Assembly: GCA_025331445.1 (NCBI GenBank)
Contig: JAIWNE010000081.1
Coordinates: 82,932-146,931, forward strand
Length of the DNA stretch: 64,000 bases
Reading direction: 5' to 3'
Origin: Blakeslea trispora
Lineage: Eukaryota; Mucoromycota; Mucoromycetes; Mucorales; Choanephoraceae
Shown here in pieces: positions 44,471 through 56,170 of this stretch; position 1 is the stretch's first letter, and every line of letters begins with the position of its first letter. The translations under genes were made by a program, and so were the position numbers. The notes below the pieces were generated by a model, which had not been told where the DNA came from, made no database searches, and was given only the letters and a program-made list of their open reading frames with translations.

Positions 44471-44629
44471 TTATCTGTTAAGTCAAGATGAGTTAAACAA
44501 GATTAAAGAGAGGGTTTTATTCAGTGTAGAATGAGATTGTCAATATAAATTGAGCTTGGTGACACAAAGTGGGATTGTGTCTTAAATAAATGTCTTGATT
44601 TAATGATGCATCTAGCTTACGATACATTA
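44471..44629 (-). repeat. 5' LTR of gypsy B
   Basis: 159 bases. TTTATTCAGT at 44516-44525 is complementary to ACTGAATAAA at 44437-44446 in the leader (10 bases), the same feature as in copy A. Confidence 0.88.
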
Positions 44630-44933
44630 CTTACTTTGATATGAAAATGTGTGTATGAGATGTGGAATACTGAAAAGCGCAAAAAAAAACGGGATATTTA
44701 TAAGTCAAACTGCGGTGGTGGCCAAATCGTGGTTTTTTTAATACCTGTCCAAAAGTGTTCAAATGTTTTGTCTGACTTTGAAGCACTGTAACTTTTGTTA
44801 CACAAAACCAAATACGGTGATTCAAATTGCGTTAGAAAGGAAAGAGTTTTCTCTACATTTTATTGGCTGACGTCATCTCATGAAGTTGAGTTTTTATCCC
44901 CGAAAACTCCGAAAAGCCGTAAAAAGTGAAAAC
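44630..44933. other. Unassigned spacer between gypsy B and E3
   Basis: About 300 bases without a recognisable gene or repeat. The rest of the tnp2 gene interrupted by B would be expected here but is absent. Confidence 0.4.
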
Positions 44934-47510
44934 ATTTGAATACTTCTTCTTGATGTTTCTGATATCCACCATCCTACGATATATTGAGGAACATGAAACT
45001 GTCATAAAATGACAGCATGTTCTAACTGAAACTTGTATTCTTCAATGTTCAGTATTTAGATGGATCTAAAGGGTGCGACGCTGATACTATATATGTATGA
45101 GCGATTACACTAAATGAATAATTATATTATATTTGCCTCATAATGTACCATCCTATAATTATAATTGATTGAATCATGATCAAAAGCGACACTATGTAAG
45201 GAGTTGCTTTTGATACATTATGATTTTTAACTTATCACTTTTATGTTTAAAATTGCTTTACTCAAATTTGTTTAACATGAAACAGCTCGACGCTTTACTA
45301 TCAGCTTTCTTCATAGATTCTGTTTGAAGTGCTTCTTTAAGATCCCCTTTTGTAAAGCGTTCCTTTAATTGATCACTAATAAAATCTGTTTATGCAAATC
45401 CAAGACATTTTCCTTTTCAGTATGATTTAGCTTAAATCTGTCAATGAAATCATGCTTTCTTCCCATCACTGCCATATTTCTCATATATACTAGCCATTTT
45501 TATAATCCCCCATTTTCTTTTTTCTCTTTTTTTCAGTAAATGCACAGCAAAAGGTAAGCACTTTTATTTCTCTCTCTTTTTTTTTTTTTTTTTTTTACAA
45601 ATATCATATAATCCATCAACATCACTAAATCTTTTATTTCACAATAGCTACATGTGTATCACCTTATGATGACAACATCTCAATAACTCGACTACGCTTC
45701 TCTTCTATTTCTTAAAATCCTTCAACTTTTCTTCCGTATATATCTGCTGATCATCCACTTTATACATACTTGTGTAGATACTCATCATTGACTTTGATAG
45801 ACAATCTTTTATCCATCACACACTCTTCTGTATTGCTTTCTGCCAACTCATCCATGACTTCTTTATCCAAACTGCCTGCTCTATACCATGTTGCTCAAAC
45901 TTATTCCTCTTTGGCTGTTTTTTAAATACCATCTTTTAAAGGGCTGTCTATTTGGATTGATGCGTCTTTTTCAAGTTACTCTTGCCTAAGGTCCTTCGAT
46001 TTCTCCATTTAAATGTTCAAATGCTTTTGTATACATTGCATCGACTAACTTGCTCTATTTGTAGTCATTGCCTTGAAACCCTTTGACAATCGTATATCCA
46101 ATCGCCTACCATGCTTCCATCCTATGCCTGATTTATTCATGTCTATCCTCTTTCTTATGTGCACATGTGGTCCACCTATCTAAGTATTGTCTCTGGTTAT
46201 TGCCCTAGCTTTTTGAATTACAGTTTCTCTTTAATATACCGTCGTTCAGGGTACTTGGTCTCTTCTCATGTCGCCATCTCTCTACCTCGTCTTCGAGAAA
46301 TGCTCTTTATCCGCCTATTCTCCTTTCACTACTATGGTCTGTGCTTTTAAAGGTTGCCGAATCTCTTTTTGATTGAACTTGGGGTTCCTTTCAACTTTAC
46401 TGCTTGTGCTTTTTTTCTTTTTGTGTCTTCTCGCCTTTGCTCATGCTTACATGGGTGCTCCATCTCAGATGAGCTTGCCTCATCGCTTTGAATCTCTTTC
46501 GTGACAAGTGAAATACCGCTTCCAGATTATTTTGACTTGACTATCTTACCAAATGAACCCCTCTTTATCAACTGTTTACTTCTGACTATTGCTCTCACTG
46601 TTGGCTGGACTCATGAGGTACCTAATCACAACTAAAGGACACAACATGCTGATGACAAAGTACATGTGTAAAGGATCGCGTCTCATCTTTATTTTTTTCG
46701 TTTTTTTTTAGACTTTCTATGCTTTTTACTTTTTTCCTCTATTGTTTCTAACTCTTGTGTGTACTGGTGACTAGTGATCTCTTACTTGGTGTTGCTCATG
46801 ACCTTGCATGTTGCTTCAAAATGGCTGTCAAGAAAAAGAAATAATCACGAAAAAAATAATCTCGGTTAAGCCTGTATATCTTTTCAAGCGCAGCTACTGC
46901 AAAGCAATTAAGGTGCGAATTGAAGGCTCTAATCATAGAAATTAATTCATTTCTGCTTCTTATACTGCTTCCCATGATCTCAAAAGGTACCTATATTAAA
47001 GCCAAGCATGCCAATCTATCTGGATATACCCAATGCAGCATTCCCATTACAAAAAAGGACATCTGAGCTACAAATCAGCCTAAAGAAGAACCCATATATA
47101 GCATTTATTTGATCCAAATTAATAAAATTAAAGAAGCTTGATTTGCCCATAATACCAAAATAATCCAATCATATACCAAGCTCATCCGAAATTAAAGGTA
47201 TTGCCATTTGCTCATTTATTGTTATACATGTAGAACATGCTAAATCATCATCGCTATATACGCTAAAGGCAATTTGTCACTATAACTCCCCTTTGAGACC
47301 TAAGCTAGATATGATTCGACTATAAAGCACTCCTATTCAAAGTAAGCTCGTATAATACTTTACCCATGGCCCAATTCTTGTGTCTCTGCATCGGTTCTCA
47401 TTGTGTTTCTGCCTATTTTTCTTTGAAACCGCATATGAAAAAAAACAAATATTTAGCAAGGTTATTTCACAATTATTTGAGTCACTATATACACCCTCTA
47501 CGCCGTGGTG
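44934..47510 (-). mobile_element. E3: E element, left-half type only
   Basis: Reverse complement of 8370-10930 in E1, highly similar throughout, including the TC/poly-T tract (45563-45598 here) and the terminus ACACCCTCTACGCCGTGGTG at 47491-47510. The homology stops at the same point (ATTCAAAT, E1 about 10930) where the fragment at 25332-25996 also stops. A 63-codon open stretch at 46159-46350 is shared with E1, but the shared sequence is explained by general DNA similarity, so I do not call a gene. Confidence 0.82.
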
Positions 47511-48579
47511 ATGCTAAAGTTGAAATGCTCTGCGTTTAAAATTATTTATTTTCGGAAGTTCAAGTATTTTATTTCATGTCCCCTACCACCCCAAAATCGA
47601 AGTGACGGTGTCTGCGACACACATTGTTACGCACAGGAATTATCCTAGTACTCAATTATTTTCTGACTTCTTTTCGCTGCTTTGAATCCAACTCTGTACT
47701 TCCTATTTGGTCTTTTACTCATTTGACAACTCCTCTTGATCTCTTATTACACAACAACTTTATTAGAATCCTTCTCTGACTTTCCATATCATAATGAATA
47801 GAACTTTTAGACATATATTAATAATCCTTACATGATGACTCATTAACTTGACTGTCTAAATTATTAGTTTGCAAGTCCAACATGACTTCTTTTAGAATAG
47901 TATATAAACTCTTTAATCTTCTCTTATTAGTAGACTCAACTATTATCTCTCTTAATTACTTTACACTTGGTTGTAGTTTCACATATTCACTACCTAAATC
48001 CACATATTGTTATTAGTTCCCTTGATACTTATTACGGTCATTGTATTCATTTATTACATCTCTCTTTTATATCACTTTATTCTCTCTACTTTACTTATAT
48101 CTCTAGTCGGACGACTTAAAACCTGGTGCTCATTACTTATAACCTTGCTGCCTGATTGCTCTGTTATATCTATTTCTTCTCTTTCTCAAGTTACTGCTGT
48201 TACGAGCAATAATTTAGCACTTTGTAATTATATGCTTTAGTATTATTCTACTTCTTTTACTTTATTATACTTCTCTCATCTTATTTTCTCTCATATTATC
48301 TATCATTATCTTATTCTAAATATACTTATCATACTATTTTTATCTATCTTACCCAAATCTCATTTAAAACTCCCATTTACATCTATCCATTCAACGAATC
48401 AAACTTATTATAACAATCTATCTCACTGAAAACTTTTCAATCTTCCCCAACATTATTTGTATTTCACCATTATTATACCATTCAATTGGTTAACAACACC
48501 ATCAGACTAGCAATGACTCATAAATTTACTTAACTTAGATCCTTTTAGATAGGACTGTCATCAATAGGATGAACAGATA
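47511..48579. other. AT-rich spacer
   Basis: No gene or known element seen. A degenerate segment at about 48071-48200 (ACTTATATCTCT... GGTGCTCATTAC) recurs in direct orientation at about 49195-49330, on the other side of the solo LTR. Confidence 0.4.
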
Positions 48580-49007
48580 TGTTGTATACAGCCTACATTC
48601 TACCCTATCTGAGTTATAATACAGACCTAAACGTGCTCACGGCTCTACAGTTATAACTGGCTATAGCTTAATTGACATCTAAACTCAGTCTAAAATAAAA
48701 GATCGGATCACACTTCATTTGTATCAAGTACACTTGGATTGAAGCACAAATAGTGAATTATGGTTTATACACAAGAGGTACTCACTCTTTATCCATTGCA
48801 CCAAAAATAAGCTATTATCCATGTCACTCAGTTAAATTAAGGATTGTTACTCAGTCATCGTAAAAAGTATAAATACTAGGCACATATTTGAAATAAACGC
48901 GGATCAGATTCATATCTATCTTTTTTGGCCGTTCTGGTTCTAATTGACTTTATTTGTCTTCACCTTTTTGTTATATTTTGTGCCTGTTATATTCTACGAA
49001 TATAACA
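48580..49007. mobile_element. Solo LTR
   Basis: 428 bases bounded by TGTTGTATAC and GAATATAACA (inverted TGTT/AACA ends) with the perfect 5-base duplication agata at 48575-48579 and 49008-49012. No internal retrotransposon sequence. It differs from the LTRs of A-D, so it records another LTR family. Produced, as usual, by recombination between two LTRs. Confidence 0.8.
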
Positions 49008-49012
49008 AGATA

Positions 49013-49432
49013 TAAATATCAATTAGTTTTATTAAATAAACAAGAAGCTCTTTTCTCCCTCTAACTTTACTATATACTTTGACATTAACCTTGCCGCATA
49101 GACAGGCTTTCTATTACTAAGACTTCCCTTGATTAACTGCTAAGACGCTTAATCATTGTATCATTTATATATTTCATTTAACTTACTTTTCTTCTCTTTT
49201 CACTTATATCTCTTCTTAAGGTTCGTTACCTAAACAACGTGGTGCTCATTACATAACAATCGTTCCTCTCTTTGGTTCTATTGTATCATTGACTCTGACT
49301 CGTTACTGGCAAAATACTACTTACGTCCTGTAACAGTGTAACAGTATTTAGAAATAAATGCCCTCTCAGTAACAAGGTATATCAAATCCCTTTATTACAT
49401 AAAGAAAAAACCGCTAAAAAGAAAGACTAACA
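49013..49432. other. Spacer downstream of the tRNA gene
   Basis: No gene seen. The T-run read on the minus strand at 49425-49406 (TTTCTTTTT) fits an RNA polymerase III terminator for the tRNA. Confidence 0.5.
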
Positions 49433-49507
49433 TGCTCATTACAGGGGTCGAACCTGTGACCTTGGCGTTATTAGCACCACGCTCTAACCAACTGAGCTAA
49501 ACGAGCA
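49433..49507 (-). tRNA. tRNA-Ile (anticodon AAT)
   Basis: 75 bases with a complete cloverleaf: acceptor TGCTCGT/ATGAGCA (seven pairs with one G-T), A box TAGCTCAGTTGG, anticodon loop CTAATAA giving AAT, variable loop, B box GGTTCGACCCC. No intron. The first 16 bases of the gene are duplicated at 54265-54280 by insertion of the LINE just upstream; the gene itself remains whole. Confidence 0.96.
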
Positions 49508-49516
49508 ATTTTCTTT
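49492..49516. repeat. LINE target-site duplication, left copy (tRNA 5' end)
   Basis: Begins CTGAGCTAAACGAGCA, which is the reverse complement of tRNA bases 1-16, and continues ATTTTCTTT. The right copy is at 54265-54289 with C for A at one position. Confidence 0.85.
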
Positions 49517-49726
49517 CGCTTTTCTATTACTTTAAATCACTCATATTAAGTCACGTGATCCACCCCTCCAAATTTTAGCTAATCAGAAGCCAGTATACTA
49601 AAGAAGTATATTAGCTTACCACCCAAGTCAACAGTAACAACATACATAACTTTCAGCAAAAGCGTAGACCTCTAGCAACAGTTATACCTATTTTTTGTCG
49701 AGTCGTTTTGAAAGTTACTTTTCGAG

Positions 49727-50662
49727 ATGACTTCACCATTGCAATCACATGCACCTACCTCCTTTGTTCGCAACTCACAAGTTGACTTGCAACAACTTCA
49801 AGATCTCGTGTTGCAGTTGCAACAACAAGTTTAACAACATGATGGGCTCTTCAAACATATTGAATCTCTTCAAGAAAAAATTTTTTCCCTGGAGGAAAAA
49901 AATAAAAAATTAGCTACTGAGAATGAAAGACTTCTCAAATTAGTTGACAATCAGGTGACCGTACCTGACTCCCAAGTCTCTGTTGCCTCCAATGGTATCT
50001 CTGCTTCTTCCTGGGCCGCTGCTGCTGCCAAGCCTGCTGTCTCTCCTCCTCCTGCACCTGCCAAGAAGGTACGTGCACCTTCAACCAAGAAGCGTGCAGC
50101 TATTGCTCGTTTCTTTGTGAGCCCTGGGGCCAAAGGTCCTCAAGGCTTTAAATACGTCTACCTTGGGCGTTCCAGAAAGATCAATCGATCTGAAGTTCGC
50201 TCTCGTCTTCGCCGTATTGGCGTTGACACTGGTCGAGTTCTCGACATTTCCTTTCCTGCCTCTGGTGTTCTTGGTGTGCTTATGCATGTCCAGTATGTGG
50301 AGCAATTCACTGCTGTCATGCAGAAAGCCGGCGCCGAACTCATTACGGATTTCGATCCTTTAAGCCCTGCCCACCTCGCCGATCCTAAGTTCTCCTCTCT
50401 TTCAGACGATGAAAGAGAACAGCAAATGCTCGAGTTGGTACGTGATCGTGCCATCTCTACTCTCTCTTTCCTCCGTCCTCTCGTTGTTTCTCCTGTTGCT
50501 CGCTCTTTCTCGGAGTGGGGCTGGATTGATGACGATGATGTCAAGATGTGCGTCGCTGCTGCTGAAGCTAGGCTTCCAAAGACCTCTTCCTCCTCCTCTC
50601 AGTTTGCTTTCCGCACTGAACCTCAGGTTGACTCTGACGTTGGCTCTGATATGGAACTTTAA
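49727..50662 (+). pseudogene. LINE ORF1 (coiled-coil RNA-binding protein), one premature stop
   Basis: ATG at 49727 begins a frame with a Gln/Leu-rich coiled coil (LQQLQDLVLQLQQQ) broken by TAA at 49832-49834 (CAA is the likely original), then more heptads (IESLQEKIFSLEEKNKKL), an Ala/Pro linker and a basic segment (KKRAAIARFF). The middle (KYVYLGRSRKINRSEVRSRL...LGVLMHVQY) looks like a beta-alpha RNA-binding fold. The stop TAA at 50660-50662 overlaps the ORF2 start as TAATG. About 311 codons. Confidence 0.8.
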
Positions 50663-53600
50663 TGAGTCCATCATCATCCCCCTCACATTCCTTTTATTTA
50701 AGTCTCTTTAATGCAAATGGCCTTAGTCAATCTACTGTCCATGATGTACTCTCCCATTCCGCTCATTCTGATATTCTCTTTGTAACTGAAACCTGGCTCA
50801 CAGCCGGCTATCTTCCTGTCAATTGGTCTCAGTACCATTTGTATGGATCAAAGGTAGTTGGTGCTAACAACCGTGGCCAAGGTGGAATTACTGCTCTCAT
50901 TTCCCCCCACTGTCCTCATACCATCTCTCAACTTCCCTCCCTCAATGCATATACTTTATCCTTGAAAATAGGTGCAGTCAATGTGCATTGTGTATATTTT
51001 CCACCCAGTATCTCTGACGATCTGGTGATATCCTCTCTCAAGCAAATCCCCCTTCATTCAGACACTATCATTTGTGGTATTTCAATGCAAGAATGGGCTC
51101 TCTCACTGGCGATTCAAGAACTACTCCTCGTGGTGTTCGTTTGCAAACTCTTTGTGAACAACGCTCACTTGAAGTATTGAATGCTTCTCTGGCATATGGT
51201 GTTGCTACGTTTAGTACTTTTCGGCAGGAAGCTGAACATAGCAGTATCATTGATCTTTTTCTGACGAATATCTCCTCATGGAATATGACTCATCTCAGTC
51301 TAACTGTAGAAACTGATCTGTCACTAGGTTCGGACCATAGGCTAATGACTCTGTCGTTTGACTATGTTCCACCTTTGGGATCTGGGGGTAACTCTGACGG
51401 CACTCTTGCTCCTAGAAGACTATGGAACCTCTCACGTCTAAGTAGTTGGAACCTTTAGCTCTCTTTAGAAGTAAGTTTGCTTCCTTGGTCTCTGGTCTGT
51501 CTCTGACTCTGGATTCCCTGGTTTCTGACCCACCACTGACTCGGCCTGATATTGATGCGCTGAATGCCACTCTTAATGAGTGCTTCTACGTAGCTTTGGA
51601 TGGTTCGATAGGTGTGAAGGTCAATGGTCCTGGTCGTTGGTGGAAAAAGTACTGGACAGAAGAAATAGAAACTGCTGCAAAAAAGCGTGATCAGTGTTTT
51701 GGTCGTTGGCGTCATGCTGTTGGTGTTGACAAAGCCTTCTGGTGGAATCAACATAAAGATGCTCATCGTCACTTTCGCCGCCTCATCTCCGCTGCTAAAC
51801 GTCTCTCTTGGAAGAACTTTTGTGATTCTTTAGAAAAAGACTTTAAAAAAGCTATTTCTACTCTTGCGCGTATTAAACGTCGCCGTGACTGCTCCTCGTC
51901 CTTTAGTCATGCTGATGGTCCTCAAGCAGCCGTATCTGTTATGGCCGATCATCTAGCCTCTGTCTATAGTGGCTCTCTCCTCCCCTCCGCTTCTCGTCCC
52001 CCACCTACTCCCTCTTTCAGTAGTTCAGCTCCGTTTACGTTGTCTGACTCTGATAAGGAGAATTTCGCTGTTGATGCAATCATGGATTATATCCGCCGTC
52101 TACCTACAAGGAAGGCTCCTGGTAGCGATCACCTGAAAGCAGAAATGCTGAAGGCCGTTGCCAGTGTAGTCTCTCCGTGCTCTCTTCTCTCTTTCAGCTT
52201 TGTTGCCAATGGGGTTATACTCCTTTACTCTGGCGCACTGCTAGTGTATTTCCAATACACAAGAAGAATGATCCTGCTGACCCAGCAAATTATCGACCAA
52301 TCTCGCTGACTTCTGTTATGCGTAAACTCTTTGAGTTTTCCATTTCTGGTTGTCTCGAGGACCACTCGCCTCAACTTGACGTGGCCCAAGGTGGCTTTCG
52401 TGCTCAACGTAGTCCTCTGGATCAAGCCCTCTGCTTGCATGACTTGATGCATGACTACTTTCTCTCTCACAAGCACCGTCCTGTTATTGCGTTTCTTGAC
52501 ATCAAGGCTGCATACGATACCGTCGACAGACGTGTTATCTGGGATGCTCTTTCTACCTCTACGTTGCCTCGCCCGATTCTTGCTACTCTCATCAATTTAT
52601 TTGATGAAGTACAGGTCTCGGTGCTGATTGCTAACCATACCTCTGCTCCCTTTGCGCCTGCTACTGGGGTCCTTCAAGGATCCGTGCTCTCACCTCTTCT
52701 GTACTCTGTGTACATCAACTCGCTGCCTTCTCTCCTTCGCTCTGTCGCTTCGGTCGATACTACTTCGGTATGTCTTCCTGGCACAAATGAGCCTCTGGCT
52801 ATTAATTGTCTGCTTTTTGCAGATGATGTAGCTATCTTCGGTTCGCGATCGCAAGTACAGCGTATGCTAGATCTTGCTGGTGATCATTCCTTCTCTCTCG
52901 GGTATCGGTGGAGTCCTTCCAAGTGTGCTGTTATCAACGCCACGGACGATGGCCCACGTCTGACCCTCTACAACCAACCTCTTCCACTTGTGGATGAGTT
53001 CATCTACCTTGGTGTTCCTTTCCGGTCCTCTGGTATACATAGTGCGAGCATTTTGTCTCATCGATCTGCCTCCGCTATTAAAACCATGGCTCTCCTTACC
53101 TCTGTCGGCGTCCATCGCAATGGCTTTTCTCTCCTTCTCTGCTCTCGCCTCTACACCTGTTTTGTGCGTCCAAAAATTGAGTATGGCCTAGCCATATCCC
53201 GTCTTTCTGCCCAAGAAATGGATCAGCTTGACAAACTTCAAAACAGACTTGTGAGCATGTTCGTTGGTGGATCATGGTTCCAGGTTGCTATGCACCTCAC
53301 ATGTATCCCCAGCATGAATCATCGCCACAATGTTCTTGTTACAAAATACGCTCTCCGATCTCAGTATCTTCCTGATGATTGTCTCCTTCTCCTTTTGCGC
53401 GATTCGCTCCGCTATCCTCGTTTGGTCAAAGGCCTACAACACAACCCTCTTTTTCTCTCTCTTCCTTCGCCCCCACCCGTCTCTGACGTTGAACTTCGTG
53501 TTCATTTCCAGGACTACTGGCAGGAAATCTTCAACAAGAAAATGGAACGCAGTGCCCGTCTTAACCGACATGTCCTTCTCCGTGCCTGCCGACCTTGTAC

Positions 53601-53982
53601 CTTCAAGCCTGACCCCATCCTCTACCTGCCCATGTCTCGCGTTCAACGTAGCCTTTTGGTTCGTTGGCGTTTAGGTCGATTCATCAACCTCCGAGAAGAG
53701 TGTCCTTGTGCCTCTGGCCAGTACCTCTCTCGTGATCACCTTCTGACATGTCGTGCACTCGATCCCTCCCTCCTTGATGCTTTGCCCCGTCCTCCTCCTG
53801 GTGTGCACATCATTGATTTCGCTCTCAACTGTCTCCCTACAAACGCTGCCTCTAATCCTCCACCTTATTGGTATGCTCTTCTCCAACTGCTCCATAGCAT
53901 AGATTGCTTGCGCCACCCGTTGGCCACAATCCCCTTCATCCCCGATCCTGGTGATCGTTGGTTCTGCTCTCCCTCTCCATAA
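50662..53982 (+). pseudogene. LINE ORF2 (endonuclease and reverse transcriptase), frameshifted
   Basis: The ATG at 50662 overlaps the ORF1 stop. The apurinic-type endonuclease is visible as SLFNANGL, FVTETWL, then after a one-base loss near 51080 DFNARMGS, and SIIDLFLTN and SDHRLM. A second shift lies near 51455 and a third near 52175. The RT domain has PANYRPISLTS, FLDIKAAYDTVDR, GVLQGSVLSPLLY and the catalytic FADD (LLFADDVAIF, about 52820). Downstream are LGVPFRSSG, FVRPKIEYG and a terminal CPCASGQYLSRDHLLTC zinc motif. About 1,100 codons in total. L1-like order; dead in this copy. Confidence 0.93.
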
Positions 53983-54264
53983 ATGAAAGAATACTGCTCT
54001 GTCTTTTCACTGCGCTGCCACGGTGGTAAGTAATTATCAAAGTTCCCAGCTGTTGGTCATGCCTTTGATTGCAAGCTTTATTCGAGTAATTTTTTTCTTT
54101 TCTACATCTTTTTCCTCTTGTCTTTTTTCCCTTTTTGTTCGTTTTCTGTAGGGTTTTTTTTTCTGTTTCGCCTCTATTTTTTTAGATTAGTTCATGCAAT
54201 TTGGCATTATGCTCCATTGAGTAGCCAATATAATTGTTTTGTAAATAAAAAAGAAATCTTTTAC

Positions 54265-54289
54265 CTGAGCTAAACGAGCACTTTTCTTT
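54265..54289. repeat. LINE target-site duplication, right copy
   Basis: Repeats the first 16 bases of the tRNA gene plus 9 upstream bases. The 48 bases that follow, up to 54337, are the original upstream flank of the tRNA gene. Confidence 0.85.
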
Positions 54290-54337
54290 TGACAAACTTA
54301 TATCTCTGCTGTATGTTTACCTATGATTCGAACAAGC

Positions 54338-54440
54338 CACTACAGAAAATTGGGTTTTCCGGCCCGTAACTCATGCCCGAAAACATGAGTTATAGGGGTT
54401 GTTATAGAGGGTTATTTTGCAACAAATTTATAACTCAATG
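54338..54440 (+). repeat. CACTA left terminus and subterminal repeats
   Basis: CACTACAGA terminus followed by AACTCATG (54368-54375), CATGAGTTAT (54384-54393) and ATAACTCA (about 54431), motifs matching those near the right end. From 54440 to 56170 no gene is seen; the sequence is AT-rich with several A-runs and should contain the transposase promoter. Confidence 0.75.
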
Positions 54441-56170
54441 AAAAATGGTCAGAATGAGCTGAGACTTGGCATGAGTATATCTTTAACTATCTAGAATACA
54501 TTTTGCAAAAAAATTGAGACCTTTACAGCAAGTATTCATTGCTTTATAGCTGTTTAATTTCTAGTATTCTTTAACTTGTAAAAAAAAATAATAAATTAAT
54601 TTCAAAGTGTTTAAAAGTCCGGTTTTTACCTCTACCAAATTTTCCTCTGCTAAAAATTAATTCAAGGCAAAATGAATCCATCAACCTGATTGGCTGAAAC
54701 ACTTTATTTTTTTCTAAAGCATAAAGAAATTATGCAGTGTGCTAATGTTGTTGGTACATGTTGCAATGCTGCACATGAAGAGGCAGTGAGTAGTTCGTAG
54801 TGCTGCAAAAGTATTCCTGTTCTATTAGGAAAGGACTTTTGCGAATAGTTTATCGAAACAGTGGCTCATAAGCTCGTTATTCTCTTTATAAAAATAAAAT
54901 AAAACAAAAACACTGCTTTAAAAAGAGTGATGCTGGTTATTTTGTACAAGTTGAAGAAAGAGTAATGATGTCGTTGTTCTTTTCACTAAATGAAAAAGAG
55001 GTATCGAAAAGTTCATGCTGAATAACAAAAAAAAGAGAAGCTCGATACAACTGAAAAAAAGAGATTAATAAAAAAAATTAAAAAAAAAAGAGGAATTACT
55101 GTAATCATGCAAAAGGTAAACCATTTCTTATTTGAAAGTGTGAACTAACAATTAGAAAGGGTTCTGATAAAAGCTGTAACATATACTAATGTCTTGAATG
55201 GCTTTGAGTTGTTTGAAAGAACAAAAAATGATTTAAACATATGTTGTCGCTCAAAAAACTGTTTATAAAGAGAATGCTTCTTCATTACTTCCAACTGTTT
55301 GTGCGAATCACTGTTGCTGGTCTCAAGAGTGCAGTATATTGAACAAGCTCACTCAAAAATACCAGATAAAAGAAGTCGAACGTTTCTTTTCGTAGATAAA
55401 GATTCACAAGTTAAAGCTCTGCATGTAAAGCAACTTCATTTAAAGAATTAAAAAAAAGCTGGTGGTTTATTGTTGTTATTGCAGTTCGTTATTTAGTATT
55501 TCTACAAGTTGAGATGAGCTTGTATGGTTTGCGTAGTCTGATCAGTCGTATGTTGCAACTGAGATTCTCTTAAAGTCGATAGTCTTGAATTAAAAAAAAA
55601 GAGAGTATTCTCCTACTGTAACCAATTAAAAAAAATCAAAGGTAAAGAAAAGTCAGCAACACCAGAAAGCGTAGTCAAAAAAAAAAACTCTGATCGGTCT
55701 CGAATATTTAACAGCAGATAGCTGTATTTAAACAAACTTCTTTACTCTGGATATATTAGGAAGGCATCTTATCCTAAAACAGGGTAAAGGAGTATAAAGA
55801 ATTAAAGTAAAGTCTTTAACTGTAACAGTTAATGAGATAATTTACACATTAATTTAAATAAAAAGCTGTGCTCTATCCATGGATACCAAAATCATAAAAT
55901 GTTTCGGTTTAATATACATCTGCCAAAAGGGATCATTCATCAACCGACATCCTTAATCATCCAAAGACATTGTTTCCGATCAAAGGTTTCTAATCAATAA
56001 AAGTTTTCATTTGTCCTTGATCAGGGAACGAATAATATGTTGCTCAACTCATTCGATTTGTATCAAAGCAGACAAAATTTGAAGAGAGAAAAAGTATAAA
56101 AGAGCCATTGAAAATAATACTTGAATGTCCATATATTTTTTATTCTAAATCCATCAATTACCTTACCGAA

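Larger units (their letters stand above)
39269..44629 (-). mobile_element. Ty3/gypsy LTR retrotransposon, copy B (same subfamily as A)
   Basis: LTRs 39269-39426 and 44471-44629 (158-159 bases) differ at about four positions, so B is older than A. Gag, RT-RNase H and integrase are in minus-strand order. Compared with A it has lost about 315 bases holding the protease. No target duplication is visible: the left flank is coding tnp2 sequence, the right flank is unrelated, indicating a deletion or rearrangement at the right end. Confidence 0.92.
49517..54264 (+). mobile_element. APE-type LINE retrotransposon next to the tRNA gene
   Basis: Two ORFs: a coiled-coil ORF1 and an ORF2 with endonuclease, reverse transcriptase and a terminal Cys-His motif. 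It is flanked by a 25-base target duplication (49492-49516 and 54265-54289, one mismatch) whose first 16 bases are the 5' end of the tRNA-Ile gene. The 5' UTR is about 210 bases. The 3' end is AT-rich (TAAATAAAAAAG...) with no long poly-A. The whole element seems present, so the insertion was full length, but ORF1 has one stop and ORF2 three frameshifts. It is oriented away from the tRNA gene. Confidence 0.92.

Noticed and set aside
39255..44640. A target duplication for gypsy B
   Set aside because: Flanks GGTAA on the left and CTTAC on the right do not match in direct orientation, and the tnp2 gene does not continue on the right, so a rearrangement is more likely.
45536..45560. A microexon-like segment between TTTTTTTCAG and GTAAGC in E3, also conserved in E1 and the 25.3-kb fragment
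   Set aside because: The splice-like signals flank only about 17 bases and there is no surrounding coding sequence; the resemblance is probably accidental.
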